This document shows positions 55,601 through 64,000 of a stretch of DNA of 64,000 nt, piece after piece (position 1 is the stretch's first letter; every line of letters starts with the position of its first letter). The translations under genes were made by a program, and so were the position numbers. The DNA comes from Evernia prunastri (taxonomy: Eukaryota; Ascomycota; Lecanoromycetes; Lecanorales; Parmeliaceae), in contig NKYR01000020.1 of assembly GCA_003184365.1 (NCBI GenBank), positions 130,116 to 194,115 on the forward strand, in the 5' to 3' direction. The notes under the pieces are model-generated. The model did not search any database and had not been told where the DNA came from. It worked only from the letters and a program-made list of their open reading frames with translations.

Positions 55601-56832
55601 TCAGTAGTAAACCCCGCCCTCATCTTCTCCTAAGTCCTCTTCCTCTTCATCATCGTCATCCTCGCCGTTGCCGTTCTCATTTCCGGTATCGGAATTCTCC
55701 TCCTTCCTCTCCTCGCCACGATACCCCCACCCGCTACCTCCACCCCACCTCCCCACCCTCTCCCTCTCATAGCTCGAATCATTAATCGCCCAGAACTGCC
55801 TCTTCCACCCGGGCACATTCATCGCAAAGACCCGGTTCCGCGATGCGTCCGCGTCCTTCTTCCCCACCAGTTCGAACCGCCCCAGGCAGTCCCAGTACAT
55901 ACTGCCCCTGAACTTGCCGCCGCCCAGGAACTCGATCTCCGCCACGTTCTTAGCACCGAAGCTGGACTCGCCCTCGCCGGTCTCGCGGCCGCGCCAGGTG
56001 AAGCTGACGGTGCTGCTGTTGTTCGTGGGCGCCACAGACGACGTGGAGCGTAGCTTTCCTTCGAAGACGCCGAAGTCGAAGGAGCCCCAGATGTGCTTCG
56101 TGGTCGAGGAGAGGGCGAATTTGAGCGTTAGGGGACCGTGGCAGTCCCAGCCGTTGGAGACGTCGGGTGCCGCGATTTGGTAGGCGCCTGATATGTCGCG
56201 CATGTCGAGGGACTTTGAGACCTGATCAGCGATAGTCAGTAATGAGTGGACATTGTATTGAAGTGGATTTCAGTAGTGACGCTTTTGGAGAATGTAGGGA
56301 CTCGTACATTTTTCGACTTGGATTTCTTGTTGGACGGAGCTTGGATCTCGGCCAGTAAGTCGTCCTCATCCCTCTGCCGCTTCTTGCTCTCTTTCTCTTT
56401 CCGTTCCTTTTCAAGCAGCTTTTGCTTCTGACGCTCCTTCTCCGCAGCGGCGTTCTTGACGTCGTACTCACTTGCCAAGTCTCGTTCGATGCTACGGATG
56501 TTTTCCGGCACCGTCAGGCCAGCACCACTTTGCAGAGCCGCCAGTAACGCCTTCTTGGCTGCCGGTTTCGATTTCAATGGTTTCAAGCCGTAGAGAAGCA
56601 ACTGTGCTACGTAAAAGTGCCCTGGCTCATCTTTGTGAGGGGCTGGCTGGTGGACCTTTGGCTTCCCCGCTTTGGTGAGAGCGGGTCCGGGGTCTTTGTA
56701 AGTCAAGAGGTGGTGGAGTCTGTCGCTGCTGCTACGTGAGTGTCTGTTGTGGTCGATTTCGACGTAGAGGCCACTTGAGAGAGAGTAGAAGAATGGAGGC
56801 GACGAGACTGGGGGAGCGAATGCTCGAGACAT
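55601..56832 (-). CDS. hypothetical protein with charged coiled-coil and acidic tail
   Basis: I do not recognise a named family. Exons (minus) are 56832-56308 and 56221-55601 (381 aa), with an 86 bp GT-AG intron. N-terminal 90 residues: FAPPVSSPPFFYSLSSGLYV, HFYVAQLLLYGLKPLKSK. Next comes a highly charged helix (residues about 125-165, KERQKQKLLEKERKEKESKK) and KR-rich nuclear-localisation-like segments (NKKSKSKN). Exon 2 holds a compact, probably folded domain: SLDMRDISGAYQIAAPDVS, WGSFDFGVFEGKLR, VAEIEFLGGGKFRGSMYWD, FAMNVPGWKRQFWAINDSSY. The C-terminus is a long Asp/Glu run. The clean domain sequence suggests a conserved, functional gene, possibly nuclear. Confidence 0.75.
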
Positions 56833-57458
56833 GATTGATTGCTCGTGGAAAAGTTGTCTTTGAATAGAAAGCTTTTTTTATATCGGAGTTGAGTGTATCT
56901 ACTAGTGTTTCTATGGTAACTTAAGGACTCACAACACTTGAACGGTCCTTCAGTGAAGTGGGGAACGATGACGTGACTTCTGGAGCGACTCCAAAATCGT
57001 CTATCAACTCGTTGTAAATAGAAACATATTCCAATGAAACTTTCTTACTTGGGATAGCTTTTTTGCATTATCTAATGAACTATCTTCGAGATGGATCGCA
57101 TTTTTCCTGCTCGCATAGCTTTGATCGGGGTCCTGGTGCTACCAAAACCTGGTTCCCGATGTATTTCATGTATTTTACAAGCGTGTTGAGGATGGCATAG
57201 CCTCGTCTCGAAACATTATTATGAACAAGATACATGGGTAATTACTCATGAAGATAGCTTCGGATAAACGAGCATGATCTCGATTCTTCTCATCTCCTAT
57301 CCTCAACGGATGCATGTCGATATGATATACAAAGTCAACCGACCAGCGTCGCATCACGCAAGGAAGATGTAGCATCTTAGCTGACCAACTCCGATGCTAC
57401 AATGGGCCTTCTCCCTTTATGTCCCCCTCCTTCGCCAGCCTAAGAAGTCCTTGCTGCG
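56833..57458. other. intergenic region
   Basis: 626 bp, A/T-richer than its surroundings, between the promoter of the 381-aa gene and the 3' end of the next minus gene. No feature recognised. Confidence 0.45.
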
Positions 57459-57989
57459 CTATGCACCCTCTTTCACGAGAAGTCTCATCTCGATCTCGCA
57501 CCCGTTCTCCACGAAGTAGTCCCCCCTTTGTCTCCAATCCCTTCGTAAAGCCAGCAAGAAGATAGCCAAATCATCCGGTGTGTCTTTCCTTAAGAGCTGT
57601 GCTCTCCCGTCCCAAAGAAATGTGCTCTTAATGGTCGAGACCGTCTCCGCCGCGTGGCCTTGAAGTCTGCAGTTTTTAAGGAGCGACTCAAAGAGATTTG
57701 TAATTGTCCAATGCTCTCTGAAAAAGACATGGGACGGGGCTTCGGTTGGTTGGTTGGCTGCATACACAACCAGGACTGTCGAAGGCGCCGCTCCCCCTGT
57801 CAGCGGACTCGGGTCTTTTAGAGGTGATATACTCGTTGGATCTTGACATTTGGAGAAAGTACAACTCATGACATAGCCCAGGTACCACCACCGTGCATTT
57901 TCTTGCTCAGCGGTTGTCGATCCTCGGAAGTTACCAGCCTTGTATACGTCGAGCCAGTCAAGAGTAGACTCTAACCCTTCGGTCGGCAT
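57459..57989 (-). CDS. hypothetical protein, 176 aa
   Basis: Single frame from ATG 57989. No family recognised. The sequence looks protein-like throughout (ESTLDWLDVYKAGNFRG, NARWWYLGYVMSCTFSK, VFFREHWTITNLFESLLKNC, DLAIFLLALRRDWRQRGDYF, VENGCEIEMRLLVKEG). No signal peptide, membrane segment or cofactor motif is seen. The Cys and Trp content suggests a small folded cytosolic protein. It could also be a fragment of a larger lost gene. Confidence 0.5.
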   Translation of the reverse strand: MPTEGLESTLDWLDVYKAGNFRGSTTAEQENARWWYLGYVMSCTFSKCQDPTSISPLKDPSPLTGGAAPSTVLVVYAANQPTEAPSHVFFREHWTITNLFESLLKNCRLQGHAAETVSTIKSTFLWDGRAQLLRKDTPDDLAIFLLALRRDWRQRGDYFVENGCEIEMRLLVKEGA

Positions 57990-59184
57990 TATATTGACTT
58001 TGCTAGAATAACTGTGGCCTGAGGCCTTGTCGCTCTCCTCAATTGAGCCCCATAGGACGATGTGACGCTGACGTCTCGACGCTTACGCTGGTTAGCTCTG
58101 CAACTTCTATTGCCTTGATCACTCCTTGCCCGACGGTGAAGCTGTTACAAGCCAGAATTTTTGCTATCCGACCAATAATTAAGAGCGCGCATATCTGACG
58201 CAGCTTGCTGCTCTTGCATGCTCTGTAGCGGGTCTTGTGCCAAACGAGCCTGAAGTCTTGCCAGAGCTGGACCAGTCCATGTTGGAGACTGAGCTTTAGA
58301 AAATATGCAGTTGAAGGTTGGTACTTGAAATTTTGATTATAAGGTCCCAGTCCGATGCTTAGAAGGATGTAGAGTGGAGTACTCTTGCGCTGATGGATTC
58401 ATTGATGAGGTGTCTTGGTGGCTCAATGCATTTCTTCCGACGGGATCTATCTTAGTACTGAAGGTCACCTGGGGCGGAGGACATCAAATCCTCGCGCAAC
58501 TGTCAATAGCTGGAGCTGATTTTTGCACCATCAGTTGGTCTCTCAGACGTTCTCTCCTACAATGGCTCAAAGACGACCAACAAAGATTAGTCGATCGGAG
58601 ACTCGTAACGAGTGTCTATGGACAAGGCGCCTACGTTATCAGTCGGGTCTCGAATCGCTGTTTCAAGCTTTGGTATTCATGCATGTGTTATATAAATAAT
58701 CCAGAGCATTCATCGGGGTCCAAAATGCTGCCTCTGGTCGCCTACTTGGTATCTTGGGTGAGCAGCCACGACTGGCTGATGGGTGTACATCTCGGTTCCT
58801 GCATAGTCGTTCCAGGGGCAGAGCTCTCTTTAGGCCTCGATCATACAGCCCCGATGAGTAAGACCCTAATCCTTGGGTGAGTTTTGGAGCACAATTTATC
58901 AAGGACGTACATCAAACTCCATTTGTATCTCAGATAACGTGAAATTTTTTTTGCTTTTCTGCTGTACTCGTAAATGAAAATGTGTCATTAAATCATTACT
59001 CATTACTCTCTTGTTCAAGCATTATTCCAATCTCCCCATTTACGATCGATTGCATCAATGTCAGCTCTCAAAGGAAAAAGTATAATTTTCAGTGCCGAGA
59101 TGTGATCCATTCTATTACTCTGTTTCCTTGAATTTCGGCTTTCATATCCGTTTCGCAGGCCAAAATTGTAGCTCAGAACGTGGC
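57990..59184. other. intergenic region
   Basis: 1.2 kb. A 168-codon plus frame at 58374-58880 begins with GTG and shows no family features. I do not call it a gene. Nothing else supported. Confidence 0.4.
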
Positions 59185-60598
59185 TCAGCGCGGTGCATTA
59201 CCGGCATTGTTTACATTGCCCAAGAAAACGACCAAAACAGCGCAATAACTGCCAAGCCACATGTCAGTAGACTGCCAAGAAAAAGAATGCGCAGAACCTG
59301 AAGCTGTAGGTACAACATGATGACAGATAGGGCGAGGGCACTTACCCTGCGGACGCAGCTACAATCTCATGCCGTCTCGCCTTGGTGAATGCCGACAAAG
59401 CGGCAGAGAACACGAGGGTAAATACGAGCACCACACCGATGGTGTCCGAGCTCGTCGCAATAATCCCTTCGACGGAGAATCTGTAAAGCAGCCAGATTGG
59501 AACCATGAGAAGAGCCAGAATAACAGTTGTGATGATCATAGTCACGCATGTCGATATGCGGTCCCGGTCGTAGTAGTGGATGTCTTTGTCTTCGGTCTTG
59601 TCTCTCGTTTCCTTTGGCGGGAGTATTAGATAGCGATCCGCAAGTCTTGGAGGGGGCGTTCGGAAGGAATACTAACCTTGGGGCAGAAGAAATACTGGAA
59701 AGGAATGTCAGTATTCGATCAAATTCAAATCTCTGCGGGTCAGACTTACCTTTATGAGCCTACAGCGCAGCACCTTCAACGTCCGCTCAAGCAGTCCATC
59801 AAGCCAAGCGTACTCCCTCCCCAGCCTCAAGGTGACTAGATCTTCTTTCTCATAAATAAATTCCATATCCTCTTCAAAAAGCTGACCGCCGCCATACTCC
59901 ATGAAGCTCAAGACGCTCTGATAGTCTCGATTCGACGGCCTTTCCAACGCCTTGAGTTGTTGGGCTTTGAGCAGCAACTCCGCTTGATTTTATCAGCCAG
60001 AAGCCCCTACATGTTCGTCGAATTAAGGTGGAAGGTAGAGTGGGGTGGGGGAGTGCAACGGCGAGCGGCTTATGCAGGTCGCCCATTGCCTGCTCTTTCC
60101 CCACGAGCACGAAGTCTCAGTAAATGAGGTCCGGGTGTTGTGCTGCGGCAGTATCGAAAGCTGCCGCGGAATACTCTCGGACACATGGGTGGGGTAGTGT
60201 TGTGACGAGGCTGCGGGTACTTACCGTACTCAAGTGCTAACTTCTCCAACTTCCCCAACAGCTGTACCCTCGATTGCCCATCCCACGCCTCCGGGACCTG
60301 TTCTCTCTCAACATCAAGAGACATTGACATGAGATAGTGCCCATTATTTTCCGCCTGATCTGTTCGATCCATGGCTAGTAGCATTGCTTCCAACCTACTC
60401 ATCTCGTCTTGTTTAGAGAGTAAAAGGCGCGAGTAGACGCAGCCGAAGCGACGATACACCATGAAGGCATCGTCGCTATCGAGGAAGCAGGAGATTCTTG
60501 GAAAACCGACTGGATAATCTTCGACTGGACGCGGTCTTAGCTGTTAATTCTCTGGGTATTGGTAATGACTTACGTTTTCTGACTTTGGTCTTCGACAT
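59185..60598 (-). CDS. DUF6594-family membrane protein
   Basis: Six exons (minus): 60598-60574, 60518-60225, 59982-59750, 59694-59677, 59611-59346 and 59248-59185; 299 aa. Family features in order: YPVGFPRISCFLDSDDAFMV, YRRFGCVYSRLLLSKQDEMS, RLEAMLLAMDRTDQ, ELLLKAQQLKALERPSNRDY, DLVTLRLGREYAWLDGLLER, then three C-terminal membrane helices (VTMIITTVILALLMVPIWLL, TIGVVLVFTLVFSAALSAF, YCAVLVVFLGNV). The fourth exon is only 18 nt (YFFCPK) and the second intron is 242 bp; phases match at all junctions. The function is unknown; such proteins are abundant in filamentous fungi. The last helix lies in the final 64-nt exon and would be lost if that exon were missed. Confidence 0.82.
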
Positions 60599-61111
60599 GC
60601 GCTGACAAGCTGGGCCTCCCCATGGCAGTCTCACTGATTTAAACAGATGAAGTACGGTCGATATTTTAGATTTGACTGGCGCTATTCAGTATCATTCTGC
60701 AACTTCCTGGCTGCTCAACTTTACAGCGAATCGAAAACCCAGTCCTCTCTGTGAGTGTTGTATCAGTGTCAGTGATATCCGTGGGACTCCCTTTGAACGT
60801 GGAGTCTGAAAAGGATGGAGAGACAGGTAAGCCTTTCTCCAATTGACTTGGAGAGTCACTAGACCCCATTGTATATATAAGATAGCTGAAGAGTAAGTCA
60901 TCAATTCATCCCTCCTGGCAGTCTCAACCTTATATAGAGTTATCAATAAGACAAGCTGGCAGATTCAAACATGAGCCGGCTGAATATCGTCGTGTCTCCC
61001 ATAGCCTTGTACGCCCGACCATGTGTACATAAACGACAGATTATGTGTTACATGACTCGAAGTATCGGACATAAGACGGCAACGTCATGCATGCAAGCCC
61101 CTCATTTACAT
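60599..61111. other. intergenic region
   Basis: 513 bp between the DUF6594 start and the 3' end of the small conserved gene (both minus). A TATATATAA-like site at about 60872-60879 lies 275 bp upstream of the DUF6594 ATG. No gene seen. Confidence 0.4.
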
Positions 61112-61509
61112 TCAGCGTAGCGCGGTTTCTTTCTTTTCGCCAGGAATTGGCTCTTTCTGGTGATCTTTGAGAGTGTACATCCACGAGTGACCAGCCTTGT
61201 CGTATCTTGCGCTCACGACATATACTGTGTACTGGAAGATGCGATGCTCGTTCTTCAACCTCAGCTTCTTGCCATCTTCGTACTTCTGTCGACGCTGTGG
61301 AACCAGGTCAGACCTTGCCGCCAACTTCAATTCCAGCCTTCTCGTTATATACTCACCGCTTCCAGAGGTTTTGGTTCCGCATCGGCCCTGTCGACCGGCT
61401 TGTAGGGGCCTGGTTCATCGGGACTATTCTAGGCTATCTTTTAGTGCCGGTCAACCAATAGGAGGGTTTGTAGAAAGCTTACGGAGCCTTGAGAGCCTTG
61501 ATCGTTCAT
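61112..61509 (-). CDS. small conserved-looking fungal protein, 93 aa
   Basis: Three exons (minus): 61509-61483, 61428-61357 and 61294-61112. The phases all join at zero, and the introns are 54 and 62 bp, GT-AG. The start is MNDQGSQGS. The body is PDEPGPYKPVDRADAEPKPL, then QKYEDGKKLRLKNEHRIFQY, TVYVVSARYDKAGHSWMYTL and KDHQKEPIPG. The pattern (basic strand, Y.V..V......W.Y.LKD, end ...LR) looks like a small beta-rich domain seen repeatedly in hypothetical fungal proteins. No function is known to me. The first exon of nine codons is the least certain part. Confidence 0.6.
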
Positions 61510-62162
61510 GATGGGGGTTCTGGGAAAGCCTAGCGACAGCGATAAGTAGCAGCGGCCCGCAAGGCTCTGAGACCGTAGGCGTAGCCTTATTATAGCACTG
61601 CCTGGCCAGCCTCTCATGTCTGCTGTGTCTTGAGGCTCTGCATTTGTAATGAATTTCCTTATCAGAGAGCGGTGTATGTAGGCGTTCTCAGCCAGATGTG
61701 TCCAATCAATGGAGCAGCTCCAAATGCAGAGGTCTCGTTGAGGGTGCCCTGCGTTACCGTGTGATTGGCGAATGGGACCCACTGAACTTTTAGCCTCCTG
61801 ACTTTTCGCAAATCCAAAGACCCCCGCACGGGGCCATCCAATGATCGCGGTTCCACATATTTGGCATAGATGCTGTGCTCGTCGTTTTCAGACAGCACAC
61901 TGACTGGGACGGGGGTGCGTGGGGGTTCAATTCCGATTTTTATAAGCGCGCCATTACGCTCGCTGCACTAGTCTAGTAACACTCTCGAGGCTGAGTTGTT
62001 CCGAACTTCCGATCCCAGAAATCGTCGGACCTCCACAGTAAACAGGGCGTAGCACTGTTAGACTCCGCAACTCTGAAAGCAGACATAGGTAGCTCGAGGC
62101 TAATGGTGATATCGAGTGGTAGTCTGAGTCTGGTAAGGCATATACGAGAGGTGCCTACAGCA
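61510..62162. other. divergent intergenic region
   Basis: Between the 93-aa gene (minus) and the caspase-like gene (plus). A minus frame at 61662-61898 contains SIYAKYVEPRSLDGPVRGSL and could be a gene relic, but it has no ATG. Not called. Confidence 0.4.
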
Positions 62163-63836
62163 ATGGCACAGCCTTCTTTCATAATTACGCCTGAGTGGAA
62201 GGACCGCACGGTGCAAATGGTCCAAGAGATAAATCAGCGCCCGGCTCCTCCGACTCGCTCCGTCTCACCTGTAACTCAAGTCAATTCGATCGTTGGTCTT
62301 TCCCGCGAACATGGAAGAAACTATCACGTCTCCGCTCATAATGAAGCCCGCTATAAATTTGCCCCAGGAATCTTCGACCGTCGACTACGAGTCCGAAGAT
62401 GAGAAACAGGATTCCGACCTTCAGCTTCTTTGGAGTAGGGTCATGGACGAGGGGAAGTATAAGACTTCTTCTAATTATACAAAGGTTGAGGTTCTGCTGT
62501 TGTGCTGGAAACACAATGATTTGACTACTCAAGACGAAGTAGACAATCTCAAGGCTACTTTCGAGGATCGGTTCAACTATCATACCGAGATCAAGTACTT
62601 GGACACAACATTTGAGCAGAAACTGCAGGTACGCGTAAACACTATAGTGGCTGCGTTTGTTGGTGAGCACGATGGACCAAACACTCTGCTCATTGTGTAC
62701 TACGCTGGCCATGGCAGACCCGGGGGAGAATATGGAAGTTTGGAGCTATTTGGGTTTGTCACCAACGAATACAGGATGGCCTGGTCGCTGACTGTCGCAG
62801 GCAAACTTCACCGAATGACAAAAAAAAGAGGCTAGACGTTCTGGTATGGAACAAGACCGAGAAGCTTTTGTTACCAGCTGAAGCAGACGTTTTGGAGATA
62901 TTCGATTGGTTGGTCTTTCTGGTGCAGTCGTAATGTCTCAACTAATGTATGCTCGAAGTTGCTACGCAGGACAACTAGGTCTTAGGACAAAGGGGCAAAG
63001 GTCAGTCAGGATATGCTGCACAGCCGTAAGATCGTGAACTTATTAGAATCAGGTCATTCGAATACCTTGCTGCAACTGAAGAAATGGGTTCTACGAAGGT
63101 GCCTGGAAATGACTCATTCACATCAGCCCTGATCTACGGTTTGAAGACACTAGTCGAAGAGAGAGAAGACGGCCGCTTTACAACGGTAGAGCTTCTCAAT
63201 AAAATCAAAGACGAAGCCCCACACTTTCCGAAGGATCAAAATCCTATGCTCATCAACCGTGAGAAGAAGTCCTCAGCAGGCCGCATCATGCTACACCGAC
63301 TACAGAGGGAAGGCTCAGATGATGAATCGACTCAAAAAGAAGCCGCAGGTCTTGATCCTTTCAAAGGACATGCCCTGACACTGCATTTCGACTTCAGCAA
63401 GAAACCCTCTCAGGAGTACATCGTGATGCTCGGTAGAGAGTTGAACGAATTTTTCGAGCGCCACGTTGGCGTTAACCGGGTGCGCTGGGGCGGTATGAGA
63501 CAATCCATGGTTGCTCGTGCCGCGCAGAGTTTTCAAGCCAGACTGAAACGATACCGACGCGCAAGTATGAGACTGCAACAAGTGAATTCTGACGCTGGCT
63601 TCTCTCACGCAACGCTGACCGACAAAGCTCTGGACCCTCCTACGCCATCGTCGTTGGATCAGCATTCGCCGCAGATTGTGGAGCTTGCAGCAACAAACAG
63701 TCCAGCCTTCAGTCCAGCAGACATCACGGCGATGTCACTTCCCAGGCCCCTGGACTCGAATGACGACAGTGAAGGCCACATAGAAGACAGGCGTAAGAGG
63801 CGGAAAGTTACAAGCGACAGCGAACACTCGTCTTGA
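62163..63836 (+). CDS. caspase-like protein (peptidase C14 / metacaspase-related)
   Basis: Five exons: 62163-62270, 62368-62753, 62801-62908, 62959-63000 and 63053-63836 (475 aa). The catalytic His is in IVYYAGHG (His about 151). The catalytic Cys is in FDCCYAG (Cys about 202), and this motif appears only when the 50 bp intron 62909-62958 is removed, because the intron splits the first Cys codon. Between them lies GQTSPNDKKKRLDVLVWNK, also restored by splicing. After the caspase fold come SFEYLAATEEMG and SFTSALIYGLKTLVEE, then a linker and a C-terminal region (ALTLHFDFSKKPSQEYIVML, GREL). The tail is basic, DRRKRRKVTSDSEHSS. An alternative in-frame ATG at 62103 would add 20 residues. Such proteins are candidates for cell-death execution or signalling. 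The substrate is unknown. Confidence 0.85.
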
Positions 63837-64000
63837 GACAGGGGTACACAACAATGTGTGTCATGATACCATTCTAGTAGGATCATACAGAAAGCACAGG
63901 CAACTGTTCAGCATTGTACGCATACAAATCGGCCCGATGCGTACGGCGGAGAAGTCTTGGCGTTGATCCAAATCATGCGTGCCGGGAATCTTGAATCAAT

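Noticed and set aside
58374..58880. Plus open frame of 168 codons
   Set aside because: Starts with GTG, has no splice partners or recognisable motif, and local composition is non-coding-like. Could be reconsidered with RNA evidence.
1..64000. CRISPR arrays, bacterial-type operons, replication origins
   Set aside because: No direct-repeat/spacer arrays are present. Gene structure is eukaryotic throughout, and no origin can be recognised from sequence alone.

Overview
The window is nuclear DNA of a filamentous ascomycete (Pezizomycotina). The evidence is short introns (about 45-100 bp), mostly with GT..AG ends and CTAAC/CTGAC-type branch sites; orthologues of fungal ERG9, UTP4, PNG1, SRS2 and a PUC1/CLN-type cyclin; and families typical of mould genomes (Clr5-ankyrin, HET, DUF6594, caspase-like C14, F-box, GPR1/FUN34/YaaH). 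I cannot name the species. All exon structures were worked out by hand from frame, splice signals and family resemblance. Summed exon lengths divide by three for every complete spliced model, but none has been checked against RNA.

Layout. 1-8.7 kb: a partial DnaJ gene (-), ERG9 squalene synthase (+), a long gene-poor stretch and an acetate-transporter-family gene (+). 8.7-21 kb: an accessory stretch with a small inverted-repeat element, a broken HET gene, a Clr5-ankyrin gene whose first two exons are easily missed, an exact 933 bp duplication bounded by single N bases, and two diverged copies of a low-complexity segment. 21-33.5 kb: conserved housekeeping genes, namely a G1-type cyclin (-), UTP4 (+) and a PNG1 homologue that lacks two of its three catalytic residues (+). 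33.5-49.8 kb: a second copy of the small inverted-repeat element, a GIY-YIG-like gene, a split F-box/LRR gene, a GNAT acetyltransferase, a ubiquitin-specific protease followed by about 99 bp tandem repeats, a 1.1 kb fold-back repeat element and a decayed membrane-protein gene. 49.8-64 kb: an F-box gene divergent from an SRS2/UvrD helicase, two genes I do not recognise, a DUF6594 membrane-protein gene with an 18-nt micro-exon, a small conserved-looking protein and a caspase-like (C14) protein.

How the genes relate. There is no operon-like or biosynthetic cluster. The conserved genes act separately in sterol synthesis, ribosome biogenesis, cell cycle and recombination control. The accessory genes (HET relic, Clr5-ankyrin, F-box/LRR, DUF6594, caspase-like) belong to families that expand and decay quickly in fungi, and several are linked to allorecognition or programmed cell death. 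The most unusual observations are the nested fold-back element at 45.6-46.7 kb, the two opposed copies of one miniature inverted-repeat family, two inferred GC-AG introns (one concealing the protease His box), the PNG1 homologue with a degraded catalytic triad, and the N-bounded exact duplication, which is probably an assembly problem.
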